Positions 45,291-52,635 of a stretch of 64,000 nucleotides of DNA are shown here, piece after piece. Source of the stretch: Microbacterium testaceum. GTDB taxonomy: Bacteria > Actinomycetota > Actinomycetes > Actinomycetales > Microbacteriaceae. Where the stretch lies: NCBI RefSeq assembly GCF_006539145.1, contig NZ_BJML01000012.1:48551-112550 (forward strand), given 5' to 3'. The stretch's first letter is position 1, and the number at the start of each line of letters is the position of its first letter. The position numbers and the translations under genes are program-made. Below the pieces are notes generated by a model. The model was not told the origin of the DNA, made no database searches, and saw only the letters and a list, made by a program, of their open reading frames with translations.

Positions 45291-45605
45291 ATGGCCGATC
45301 GCATCGCCATCGATGCCGAGCTGATCAGCTCGCACGCGTCTCGGCTGGGTGCCGTGGCATCCGATATCTCCGTCGCCCGCGACGCGGGTTCCTCGGGCGG
45401 GCTGAACGCGGAAGCCTTCGGCGTTCTGTGCTCGTTCCTCGTTCCACCCGCCACGATGGTCGCGGACGCCGCACGGTCGATGATCGGCGCCGCCGAAGAC
45501 ATGGTGCGACGCTCGGCGACCGAGATTGTGGGGGTGGGAAGCGACATGGAGGCTTACGAGCAGAAGGTGCTCGAGACCGTCCGGGCACTGGAGGCGGGCC
45601 TGTGA
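45291..45605 (+). CDS. EspC/WXG100-like type VII protein, module A
   Basis: This 104-residue helical protein has the pattern AEAFGVLCSFLVPPATMVADAA, which resembles the EspC-type ESX secretion-associated family. A long second helix follows, ending in MEAYEQKVLETVRALEAGL. Such proteins are small partners that help dock a toxin to the type VII machine. It starts 5 bp after the YbaB-like gene, and its stop overlaps the toxin GTG. It differs at about ten positions from its module B copy. Confidence 0.78.
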   Translation: MADRIAIDAELISSHASRLGAVASDISVARDAGSSGGLNAEAFGVLCSFLVPPATMVADAARSMIGAAEDMVRRSATEIVGVGSDMEAYEQKVLETVRALEAGL

Positions 45606-46915
45606 GCAACGCCCTGATCGCCGGCCCCGTCGACACCGCGACGCCGTTCAGCGGGGCGGGTCTGCTCGATTCCGGGACTCAACTCGTCGCGTCGATCGAG
45701 TCAGGCAACTGGGTCGAGGGCGGGCTTGCAGCGTTCGGAGCGGTGGCCGACACCGTCGCCGCCGTGATGGACCCTCTCGGCTCGCTGATCGCCGCGGGCC
45801 TGGGCTGGCTGATCGATCACTTCGAGCCCATCAAGGGCTGGTTCAACGACCTGACCGGCGACGCCGGAGCGGTCGCCGGCTTCGCGCAGACATGGACCAA
45901 CGTCCAGAACCAGCTCGACGCTTCCGCCGACTACCTTGAGCGCGTCATCACCGACCTCGACGACATGGCCGGCGAGGCGATCGAGGCATATCGCCGGTTC
46001 CAGGCCGACGCTGCCGCCCACATCCGCGCCTCCGCGTCATGGGCCGGAGCCATGTCGACCGGCCTGCAGATCGCGTCGACCATCGTGCAGGTCGTTCACG
46101 ACCTCGTGCGCGACATCCTGTCGCAGCTCGTGGGCTCGGCGATCTCGTGGGCCACACAGGCCGTGGTCACCGTCGGCATCGCCACCCCCTGGATCATCGC
46201 GCAGGTGTCGTCGCGCGTAGCGAGCTGGACCGCGAAGATCAGCTCCAAGCTCACCGGTCTGCTGCGCTCGTGCGGCAAGCTCGGGGATCTGCTGACGGAG
46301 CTGCGGGCGCTAATGGCTCAGGTCGCCGAGAAGTTCTCCGCAGTGCTCGACAAGGGGAAGACCGCAGTTCATAACGCGAAAGAAGCCGTTGTCGCCCTAC
46401 CGGGTGTGCGTCGGCTGGACCCACGTCGAGACCAGCTTGTGAGTGATATGAAACAGTGGGCGGCAAATGCGCATCTGCCTGACTACAGACCATTCGGGAA
46501 CCTCGACGGAAATTCGTTCATCGATACTCACTTGCGGCGCTTCACTCGAGAGGGTCACGCGGATTGGAGATGGCCAGAATCAAACGGCTTCGATACCTCG
46601 CTCCCCATAGACCCGGCCAGCACGGTACTCAGCAAGAACGATACGATAACGCGCCTTACTCCGGCTCCGATCCTGAAGGACATCGGTGAGTACGCGTCCC
46701 CTCCGGGCACAGCATTCGTTACTCAAAGCCTCCCACCAGATCGCCTCGCACCAAGCTTCAAAACACACGAGCTCATCGTCCTCAAGGAACTCCCCGAGGA
46801 AGTCAAAGTGGGGAACATTCAAGCAGACTTCCAGCAGCCCGGCGGAGGGACTCAATTCTATTTTCCTGGCGGAATATCGAAGTGGATTGAAGCCGGCTAC
46901 TTGAAGCCGAAGTAG
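45602..46915 (+). CDS. Type VII polymorphic toxin with TNT-like domain, module A
   Basis: The 437-residue protein has a constant N-terminal part (residues 1-236) of long helices with hydrophobic stretches (DPLGSLIAAGLGWLIDHFEPI), resembling the secretion region of CpnT-like toxins. The variable C-terminal part (237-437) looks like a divergent TNT domain, known in CpnT as an NAD+ glycohydrolase. Visible matches are ITRLTP, EYASPPGTAF, SLPPDRL and FQQPGGGTQFYFPGG, ending in WIEAGYLKPK. The loop after ITR is longer than in module B, and the usual Arg in the GTPF-x-x-R position is Gln. It overlaps the EspC-like gene. The C-terminal half is clearly AT-richer, suggesting transfer. The next gene is its likely immunity gene. 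Confidence 0.75.
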   Translation: MSNALIAGPVDTATPFSGAGLLDSGTQLVASIESGNWVEGGLAAFGAVADTVAAVMDPLGSLIAAGLGWLIDHFEPIKGWFNDLTGDAGAVAGFAQTWTNVQNQLDASADYLERVITDLDDMAGEAIEAYRRFQADAAAHIRASASWAGAMSTGLQIASTIVQVVHDLVRDILSQLVGSAISWATQAVVTVGIATPWIIAQVSSRVASWTAKISSKLTGLLRSCGKLGDLLTELRALMAQVAEKFSAVLDKGKTAVHNAKEAVVALPGVRRLDPRRDQLVSDMKQWAANAHLPDYRPFGNLDGNSFIDTHLRRFTREGHADWRWPESNGFDTSLPIDPASTVLSKNDTITRLTPAPILKDIGEYASPPGTAFVTQSLPPDRLAPSFKTHELIVLKELPEEVKVGNIQADFQQPGGGTQFYFPGGISKWIEAGYLKPK

Positions 46916-46928
46916 GAAAGAGCGAATA

Positions 46929-47318
46929 GTGGATTACGAAAAATTGAAAGAACTCGTGAGAGAGAGAGTGGGCGTCGAGGGGGTGCCGCGGATCATTTCC
47001 TTAGCTCATGACGGCAAGCCAATCCCTACGGTCATCTGTCTCGTGAAGCATGAGGGCGGACGATTCACTGCCACGCGGGGTGACCTACGGACTATAGCGC
47101 GCCCTGTCCTCAACGAGGCGGGGGAGGAACTGACGTTCGCCAGCGAGGCGGATGCCTGCGCGTGGGCGTGGCAAGATCTCGAGCCCGGACTGGGCGTGAC
47201 GCCTACATATTCACCGGAGGAGGAGCGAGAATCACTCGCAAGTGGAGATAGACAGCGCGCGCGGCGGGAACAGCGTCTTCGGGAGTGGAAGGCCGCGAGC
47301 GGAGCCATCTCCGACTGA
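46929..47318 (+). CDS. Putative immunity protein for toxin A
   Basis: The 129-residue acidic-to-basic protein has no named family. It begins 13 bp after the toxin stop, with AGGAAAG 8 bp before its GTG, and shares the AT-richer composition of the toxin C-terminus. It is related to the gene after toxin B: both have F-A-S-E-x-x-A-C-A (LTFASEADACAWAW here), a G-V-x-x-T(-)P turn and a charged C-terminal helix. Position, size and pairing with the variable toxin end indicate an immunity protein that binds the toxin in the cytoplasm. That is inference. Confidence 0.65.
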   Translation: MDYEKLKELVRERVGVEGVPRIISLAHDGKPIPTVICLVKHEGGRFTATRGDLRTIARPVLNEAGEELTFASEADACAWAWQDLEPGLGVTPTYSPEEERESLASGDRQRARREQRLREWKAASGAISD

Positions 47319-47405
47319 AAATACCGCCCAGACGGTCGCATGCCTCAGGCCGAGGATCAAGCAAGGCCACTGCCTGCCGCCCGCTGGCCTTGCCGACCGC
47401 GGGGC

Positions 47406-47690
47406 GGAATTTTGTCGATACACATCTCCGGGGTTTCTATGAGAACGGATACCCGGAGTGGACATGGCCGCCTGATGGCGGGTTCGACACCTCGCGGCCA
47501 ATAAGACCCGCATCGGAAGTTCTTTCCGAAGGGAAATGATCACCCGAATATCACCTGCCAGGCCAGAGGAAGACACAGGAAAGTTTGCTTCCCCTGCGTC
47601 GGTCACGTTCCAGGAACGCAGCATTCCCCCGGAATGCCTGTCGCCGGCTTCTCCTCGTATACCCTGAAGGTGGACAAGGAGCTTCACACC
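47406..47690 (+). pseudogene. Decayed TNT-like toxin C-terminal module
   Basis: Translated pieces match the toxin A C-terminus in order but are broken by stop and frameshift. DTHLRGFYENGYPEWTWP matches toxin A DTHLRRFTREGHADWRWP. After a stop, another frame reads ITRISPARPEEDTGKFASP and FQERSIPP. A further shift gives YTLKVDKEL. No N-terminal secretion part is present. It is a displaced or orphan toxin tip, as left by cassette exchange in polymorphic toxins. Confidence 0.8.
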
Positions 47691-47837
47691 CGAGAGCCAC
47701 AGGTCGTCGCCCGTGTTAACGACGACGGTGGCCTCGGGAGCGTTTCAGTCGGCGAAGGGCGGCGCGGACGCCGAGGGTGAACTTCGCCCCCCGACTCCAC
47801 CGGCGAGCACGACGACACGGGGCGGGGGAGGAAGCAT
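47688..47837 (-). pseudogene. Broken duplicate of the cofD (fbiA) 5' end
   Basis: About 150 bp match positions 44647-44796, including the start codon and the flanking TTGGTTCAGTCTT. Small insertions and deletions break the frame (for example an extra T in the GCGTTCAG stretch). Only the first ~50 codons are present. It marks the left end of the duplicated segment that carries module B. Confidence 0.88.
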
Positions 47838-47902
47838 TGGTTCAGTCTTCCACCCCGACCTGGCGTGCTCACCCGTCGGTTTTACCGGTGATGGGCCCGG
47901 GG

Positions 47903-47908
47903 TACGAT
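47903..47908 (+). promoter_or_regulatory. -10 box TACGAT for leaderless helical-protein gene
   Basis: TACGAT is followed by 7 bp and the ATG at 47916. Confidence 0.5.
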
Positions 47909-47915
47909 CGCCCGC

Positions 47916-48236
47916 ATGACCGAGGCTGCCCGCGCCGTTGACCAGACGGTGATCAGCGACGCCTTGGTGCGCTATATCGGTGAGGGGCGTTCACCCATGC
48001 CGGTCGACGACCCTTCGTCAGTGATCACGACATGTCCGCGCGAGGCGCTCTCTCTGCAGCAGGAGATCCGCCGGATTCTGGCAGTTTCTGAAGCGATCAC
48101 CCTTCATGACGTGGGCCCGTTCGACCAGTCGCTGCGGCACCGGCTGCATGCGCGCATCCAGGAGCTTTTTCCTGGACTGTCGGGAGACGCGGTCAGGGCC
48201 ATCGGCTGGCGCTGGGGCTTCCTCAATCTGCGCTGA
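47916..48236 (+). CDS. Helical protein of the toxin island (family H)
   Basis: This 106-residue protein of unknown family is all-helical. It ends in AVRAIGWRWGFLNLR. It is clearly related to the C-terminal half of the protein at 51581 (shared ISDALV-type start, ITLHDVGPFDQSLRHRLHAR against IVFHEVAPSDDGLLGRVRAR, and a W-R-W end). It is more distantly related to the gene at 52158. The position between toxin modules suggests a role in immunity or regulation, but nothing shows this directly. The start fits a leaderless promoter. Confidence 0.65.
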   Translation: MTEAARAVDQTVISDALVRYIGEGRSPMPVDDPSSVITTCPREALSLQQEIRRILAVSEAITLHDVGPFDQSLRHRLHARIQELFPGLSGDAVRAIGWRWGFLNLR

Positions 48237-48302
48237 CCGGTTCGGTCGAGGCGTGATGAGCGGCGCAGCCAGCCTCAGACAGAAACGTGAAAGGAGTTGT
48301 GT

Positions 48303-48509
48303 ATGGGCAATGATCTTGGATGCCAGATCTGTCTGTCGCACTCCGAAAAGCCGTATCAACCGCGATTTGTCCTCGCCACGTCTCCGTCCGACCTGTTGTA
48401 TCGGTGTGACTTCTGCCGGACGTGGTGGATCGGAACGCAGCGCTACCAGAACCCCGTGTCACCGGATGCCGCTCGAGCGGCATTCCCCGAAGCGCGCATA
48501 GAAGACTGA
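48303..48509 (+). CDS. Small zinc-ribbon protein of the toxin island (family Z)
   Basis: The 68-residue protein has two C-x2-C knuckles, GCQIC near the start and CDFC at about residue 38, joined by VLATSPSDLLYRCDF. This fits a zinc ribbon. It matches the N-terminal third of the protein at 51581, where the knuckles are GCPAC and CDYC and the stretch VATSPDDLLYRCDYC is nearly the same. AAGGAG 7 bp before the ATG is a strong ribosome site. Together with the preceding gene it is a split version of that longer protein, in reverse order. Function unknown. Confidence 0.65.
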   Translation: MGNDLGCQICLSHSEKPYQPRFVLATSPSDLLYRCDFCRTWWIGTQRYQNPVSPDAARAAFPEARIED

Positions 48510-48593
48510 AACACCTCACCCAGATGGCGCCAGCACGAACGGCGCGAAAATGAAAGTTCTCACATCTTTGACCCAGGTCATGGACTTGAGGGC

Positions 48594-48599
48594 TACGAT
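48594..48599 (+). promoter_or_regulatory. -10 box TACGAT of toxin module B
   Basis: TACGAT is followed by 7 bp and the GTG at 48607. A TTGACC lies 20 bp further upstream, slightly far for a -35 box. Confidence 0.55.
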
Positions 48600-48606
48600 C
48601 ACCCGA

Positions 48607-49008
48607 GTGACAGACCTCTTCTCCTCTCGTGAAGCCGAGGCGGCCATCGCCCGGATCGAGCAGCAGGTGGCCGAAGCGCAGGTTCGGGCAGCGCAGGCGC
48701 AGCAGGTGCAGGCGGACATCGACGCGGTCCGCGCTTCGGCGACCTCTCCGCGTCGCGAGGTCACGGTGACCGTCGACGCAGCGGGTCGACTGGCCGGTAT
48801 CCGCCTCGCCGATGCGGCGTACGAGCTGCGTCCCGATGCGCTGGAGCAACTGATCGTCGAGACCGCCGGGCGCGCTCAGGTGCTGGCGGGTGAACAGGCT
48901 CTGGAGATCACGCGGGTCGCGTTCGGCGCTGATTCCCCGATCGTCGGTCACCTCGCGGGCGAGCTCGATCGTGAGCCCCCGTCTCAGCCCATGGGCTTCC
49001 GGGTCTGA
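48607..49008 (+). CDS. YbaB/EbfC-like protein, toxin module B
   Basis: The 133-residue protein is the close paralogue of the one at the head of module A, with the same helix-strand-helix YbaB pattern (TVTVDAAGRLAGIRLAD). Differences cluster in the last third (AFGADSPIVGHLAGELD). The leaderless-type promoter and the GTG are conserved in both. It likely binds DNA or assists the toxin, as inferred for module A. Confidence 0.8.
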   Translation: MTDLFSSREAEAAIARIEQQVAEAQVRAAQAQQVQADIDAVRASATSPRREVTVTVDAAGRLAGIRLADAAYELRPDALEQLIVETAGRAQVLAGEQALEITRVAFGADSPIVGHLAGELDREPPSQPMGFRV

Positions 49009-49013
49009 CGCGC

Positions 49014-49328
49014 GTGGCCGATCGCATCGCCGTCGACTCCGAGCTCATCGGCTCGCACGCCTCGCGGCTGAGCGCCGTGGCATCCGACATCTCCGTCGCC
49101 CGTGACGCGGGATCGTCCGGCGGATTGAACGCCGAGGCGTTCGGGGTGCTGTGCTCGTTCCTCGTGCCGCCCGCGACGATGGTGGCCGACGCCGCGCGGT
49201 CGTTGATCGGTGCCGCCGAAGACATGGTGCGCCGCTCCGCCACCGAGATCGTCGGCGTCGGCAGCGACATGGACGCGTACGAGCAGAAGGTGCTCGAGTC
49301 GATCCGCGCGTTGGAGACGGGCCTGTGA
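49014..49328 (+). CDS. EspC/WXG100-like type VII protein, module B
   Basis: This 104-residue paralogue of the module A protein keeps AEAFGVLCSFLVPPATMVADAA unchanged. It differs mainly at the ends (SIRALETGL). Helical hairpin form and operon position indicate a type VII partner of the toxin. Its GTG follows the YbaB-like stop by 5 bp, and its TGA overlaps the toxin GTG. Confidence 0.78.
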   Translation: MADRIAVDSELIGSHASRLSAVASDISVARDAGSSGGLNAEAFGVLCSFLVPPATMVADAARSLIGAAEDMVRRSATEIVGVGSDMDAYEQKVLESIRALETGL

Positions 49329-50674
49329 GCAACGCGCTCGTCGCCGGTCCGGTCGACACGGCGACGCCGTTCAGCGGTGCCGGCCTCCTCGATTCCGGGA
49401 CCCAGTTGGCATCCGCCATCGAGTCCGGCAACTGGGTCGAGGGCGGCCTCGCGGCCTTCAGCACCGTCGTCGACACCGTCGCCACCGCCATCGACCCCCT
49501 CGGATCGCTCATCGCCGCCGGCCTCGGGTGGCTCATCGACCACTTCGAGCCGATCAAAGGCTGGTTCAACGACCTGACCGGAGACGCCGGCGCCGTCGCC
49601 GGGTTCTCGCAGACGTGGACCAACGTCCAGAACCAGCTCAACAGCTCCGCCGACTACCTCGACCGCGTCGTCAGCGACCTCGACGACATGGCCGGCGAAG
49701 CGATCGAAGCCTACCGCCGCTTCCAGACCGACGCCGCCGCCCACATCCGCGCGTCGGGCCAATGGGCGGGCGCCATGGCCACCGGACTGCAGATCGCCTC
49801 GACCATCGTCCAGGTCGTCCACGACCTCGTCCGCGACATCCTTTCGCAGCTCGTCGGTTCGGCGATCTCGTGGGCCACCGAAGCCGTCGTCACCGTGGGC
49901 CTCGCCACCCCCTGGATCATCAGCCAGGTCTCTTCCCGCGTTGCGAGCTGGACCGCCAAGATCAGCGGCAAGCTCACCGGCCTGCTGCGCTCGTGCGGCA
50001 AGCTCGGGGACCTGTTGAACGAGTTGCGGGCGCTGATGAGCAAGGGGGCGAGTCTCCTCGAGAAGGTGCCCCGCCGTGCCGCCGGCGGCAGGCCCGCCGC
50101 CGACGCGCCTTCCGCACACCCGCACGAGCCGACCTCGCCGCTTCCCGATCCGCCGCCGGTCGCCCGGAATCCATCGGATCACCTCGGTCCCTCGGAAGTC
50201 ACCGACGCAACCCCGGGGCACACCAACATCCCCGATTCATATCAGCGCTTCGGCGACCTCTCGGAGTCTGAGTTCGTTGAGAAGTACTGGAACCCTGAAA
50301 GCGTCAACTACGACAAATCGACGGGCGGATGGCGCTACCCGCCGGATGACGGGTTCGACCTGTCGGCGGGGAGGGCCCCGAAGGAAGTCGACCTCCCCGA
50401 GGGCTACATCATGGACCGCTACGGCGAGCCGTACGGTAGATACACGTCGCCTTCGGGCACGCCGTTCCCGGAGCGAGCGATCCCGCCGGACTCGGTCGGT
50501 CAGCCTTATTTCCAGTACCGGGTGACCAAGCCCTTCGACGAAGAGTCCGGGATGCCGCGCGCCGGTGCCATCGCGCCATGGTTCGAGCAGCCCGGTGGAG
50601 GCGTTCAGTTCCACCTCCCGAAGCCCGTCCAGTGGCTTGAGGAACACGGGTACCTCACGAAAGTCGAGAATTGA
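49325..50674 (+). CDS. Type VII toxin with TNT (NAD+ glycohydrolase-like) domain, module B
   Basis: The 449-residue toxin shares residues 1-237 with toxin A. A Pro-rich linker (HPHEPTSPLPDPPPVARNP) leads to a TNT domain (residues ~300-449). Typical pieces are GGWRYPPDDGF, IMDRYGEPYGRYTSPSGTPF, ERAIPPDS and WFEQPGGGVQFHLPKPVQWL. The Arg of DRYG, the Tyr of GRYTSP and the Gln in QPGGG fit residues needed in CpnT. It should hydrolyse NAD+ in a target cell after type VII export. The export machine is not encoded here. The following gene is the likely immunity gene. Confidence 0.85.
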   Translation: MSNALVAGPVDTATPFSGAGLLDSGTQLASAIESGNWVEGGLAAFSTVVDTVATAIDPLGSLIAAGLGWLIDHFEPIKGWFNDLTGDAGAVAGFSQTWTNVQNQLNSSADYLDRVVSDLDDMAGEAIEAYRRFQTDAAAHIRASGQWAGAMATGLQIASTIVQVVHDLVRDILSQLVGSAISWATEAVVTVGLATPWIISQVSSRVASWTAKISGKLTGLLRSCGKLGDLLNELRALMSKGASLLEKVPRRAAGGRPAADAPSAHPHEPTSPLPDPPPVARNPSDHLGPSEVTDATPGHTNIPDSYQRFGDLSESEFVEKYWNPESVNYDKSTGGWRYPPDDGFDLSAGRAPKEVDLPEGYIMDRYGEPYGRYTSPSGTPFPERAIPPDSVGQPYFQYRVTKPFDEESGMPRAGAIAPWFEQPGGGVQFHLPKPVQWLEEHGYLTKVEN

Positions 50675-50676
50675 GC

Positions 50677-51024
50677 ATGCAAGACCTGACATTCGAGCAG
50701 TTGTGCGGTCTGCTCCGCGATGAGTTCGGCTCTGCTCCCATCTCGAGCCCTCAACACCCACGCGTGGGCGACGGCGATCCTGTTACCGGTGATCTGATCC
50801 TCCGGGAAGACGGGCCGTCCTCCTTCGCGGTTGGGGCGCAGGATCGTGGCCAGTGGTCTGAACTGGCGCGTTTCGCATCGGAGTCGGAGGCGTGCGCCTT
50901 CATCCTCGAACAAGTACGCAGGACGCATCGCCCGGGGGTGCGCCTGACTCCCGGAGAGAAGGCAGAATCCGAACGCGTCACGCGCAACTTCGACGACGAA
51001 TTGCGCCGGTCGCTGGGGCTGTAG
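50677..51024 (+). CDS. Putative immunity protein for toxin B
   Basis: The 115-residue protein starts 2 bp after the toxin stop codon, as immunity genes often do. It is related to the gene after toxin A through RFASESEACAFILEQV, PGVRLTPGEKAESE and a charged C-terminal helix. No named family is recognised. It most likely neutralises the TNT domain in the producer cytoplasm; CpnT has an analogous partner, IFT, whose sequence I cannot compare here. Confidence 0.65.
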   Translation: MQDLTFEQLCGLLRDEFGSAPISSPQHPRVGDGDPVTGDLILREDGPSSFAVGAQDRGQWSELARFASESEACAFILEQVRRTHRPGVRLTPGEKAESERVTRNFDDELRRSLGL

Positions 51025-51062
51025 CCGCACCGCTGACGAACACGCACGAAACACGAGCACTC

Positions 51063-51581
51063 ATGTTCGATCCCGCAGAAGCGGCGACGCGCTTCCTGCA
51101 AGCGCTCGAGAAGCTACCGACTTACACAGGAATCGTGTTCCACGGACTCCCCTCGGTCCCGCAGCTCGCGCCTGCTCGATGGACCCGTGGCGTCACCGCC
51201 ACCAGTAAAGACCCGCGGATCGCGACCGAGAACTTTTCCACGCCTGCGATTGCCGCCATCGTCAGCCGTACCGGACGCGACATCGCGGCGTTCTCCGCGC
51301 ATCCCGCGGAGCAGGAGGTGGTTCTTCCCCCGGAGGTCGTCCTCCTCGAGGTGGCCCACACCCGTCTCCCGGACGGTCGTCCGGTGGTCATCGTCGAGCA
51401 ACTGGCGGAGCCGGACCCGAGGGCTGATCTCCCTCCGACTCTCGATGCCCTTGTCGCCGCCGTGCATGAGCTTTTGCAGCTGGCACAGGCTGGTGAGCCG
51501 TCAACCATCACCACCCCGGGCAAGTTCGTGGAGCCATTCTTCTTCCTCGACGAAGAGAGCGGCGCCCACACCGAGTCCTAA
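51063..51581 (+). CDS. ADP-ribosyltransferase-like protein of the toxin island
   Basis: The 172-residue protein has the order of motifs expected for an ART fold: YTGIVFHGL (His27 where R-S-E enzymes have Arg), GVTATSKDPRIATENF (Ser48, the S-T-S site) and HPAEQEVVLPP (Glu83-x-Glu85). The segment IAAFSAHP before the last motif also fits. The family assignment rests on this pattern only. It could be an effector, a toxin-modifying enzyme or an inactive relative that acts as immunity protein. It has no secretion part. Its TAA overlaps the ATG of the next gene by one base. Confidence 0.5.
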   Translation: MFDPAEAATRFLQALEKLPTYTGIVFHGLPSVPQLAPARWTRGVTATSKDPRIATENFSTPAIAAIVSRTGRDIAAFSAHPAEQEVVLPPEVVLLEVAHTRLPDGRPVVIVEQLAEPDPRADLPPTLDALVAAVHELLQLAQAGEPSTITTPGKFVEPFFFLDEESGAHTES

Positions 51582-52141
51582 TGCGATCTTTCTCCGCCCG
51601 CATTCACGACCCGGAGCAGCCGAAACCCCTCGGCTGCCCCGCGTGCCTCGACCTGGCGATGCGCGAAGGTCAGCCCGCCTTCATCGTCGCGACGTCACCC
51701 GACGATCTCCTGTACCGGTGCGACTACTGCCAGACCTGGTGGACCGCCAACAGCAGGTTCCGCAATCCCGCCACGGTCGCCGACGCCCAGGCGCGCTTCC
51801 CCGAACAGCGCATCGCGTCCTCGCCCGCCGTCGACGACGCACAGCTGAGCGAGGCGATCGTGCTCTTCACCGGATGGGGCGCGACGCCGGAACCCATCGA
51901 CGACGTCGCCCGCGTGGCGGCGCGATTCCCGAAAGAGTTCCCGGCGCTCGAGCCGGTCCTGGCCGCGTTCGTCCGTGGTTCCACATCGATCGTCTTCCAC
52001 GAGGTGGCGCCCTCCGACGACGGGCTCCTCGGCCGGGTCCGGGCACGTCTGAGACTCATCATGCCCCGCCTTTGCGATGATGCACTGGACGCCCTCACCT
52101 GGCGCTGGCCCTTCGTGGTGCCGCAGACCTCTTCGTTCTAG
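51581..52141 (+). CDS. Zinc-ribbon plus helical fusion protein (families Z and H)
   Basis: The 186-residue protein joins an N-terminal zinc ribbon (GCPAC ... YRCDYCQTWW, residues ~18-55) to a helical domain (residues ~80-180). The helical domain ends in LTWRWPFVVPQ. Its two parts match the separate proteins at 48303 and 47916. It is coupled to the ART-like gene by a 1-bp overlap. Function is unknown; repeated association with toxin modules suggests a dedicated immunity or regulatory family. Confidence 0.68.
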   Translation: MRSFSARIHDPEQPKPLGCPACLDLAMREGQPAFIVATSPDDLLYRCDYCQTWWTANSRFRNPATVADAQARFPEQRIASSPAVDDAQLSEAIVLFTGWGATPEPIDDVARVAARFPKEFPALEPVLAAFVRGSTSIVFHEVAPSDDGLLGRVRARLRLIMPRLCDDALDALTWRWPFVVPQTSSF

Positions 52142-52157
52142 ACCGCTCGTAAGACCC

Positions 52158-52427
52158 ATGACCCTCGACACCGCCCTCACCGCCTACATTTGGGCCGACG
52201 GCTCCGCCGTCCCCGGCCGGCATCCCGAGTCCGTCCCCGATCGAGCCCTCCGCGCCCGTGTCGAGGGCCTGATCGAGCGAATGGATGCCGTGACCCCCGG
52301 CGCCGACGCCACGGATCTCGCCGCGTGGGCCGACCGCACCGTCCGCGCGCTCGTGGCCGAGCGCGATGACGTCGGTGAAGCCGGCATCCGGGCCCTCTCG
52401 GCCCTGCTCAGCTGGACCTGGCGCTGA
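52158..52427 (+). CDS. Small helical protein of family H
   Basis: This 89-residue helical protein starts LDTALTAYIWADG, continues with RVEGLIERMDAV and ends ALSALLSWTWR. It is a shorter, diverged relative of the helical domains at 47916 and 51581 (same start pattern and W-x-W end). It follows the fusion gene by 16 bp and is probably in the same operon. No membrane or signal segment. Function unknown. Confidence 0.6.
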   Translation: MTLDTALTAYIWADGSAVPGRHPESVPDRALRARVEGLIERMDAVTPGADATDLAAWADRTVRALVAERDDVGEAGIRALSALLSWTWR

Positions 52428-52635
52428 TCAGACCTGACCGCGCGGGCACGGCTGCCAGGTCGCACGACGGCGCCGCGGGGCCATCGATGTCGGCCACCAG
52501 GCCACGAATCGCGAGAACAGCTGCGAGAAGGCGGACGGCGCGGGGCGTGCGGGGAGCATGACTCCAGCCTCTCGACCGGGCCTGCGCCCGCGCATCATCG
52601 CAGAGGACGAAACGCATCCCCCTCAGGGATGATCC

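Larger units (their letters stand above)
44881..46310 (+). repeat. Duplicated toxin module, copy A (constant part)
   Basis: This stretch and 48607-50037 are two copies of the same three-gene block. Identity is about 90% over the first two proteins and stays high to the toxin residue ~236, ending at LRSCGKLGDLL-x-ELRALM. After that the two copies share only distant TNT-like similarity. Confidence 0.85.
47319..47915. other. Gene-free stretch between toxin modules
   Basis: The stretch holds no intact gene. It contains the decayed TNT-like module, a broken copy of the cofD 5' end on the minus strand, and a -10 box for the following gene. Base composition is mixed, with AT-richer parts in the first 370 bp. 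Confidence 0.8.
48607..50037 (+). repeat. Duplicated toxin module, copy B (constant part)
   Basis: This is the second copy of the three-gene block described for 44881-46310. It ends at the same point in the toxin gene (ELRALM, residue ~237), after which a different C-terminus begins. Confidence 0.85.

Noticed and set aside
52428..52635. Possible small gene between family H protein and hemL
   Set aside because: No frame has a plausible start signal or composition; treated as a plain convergent intergenic region.
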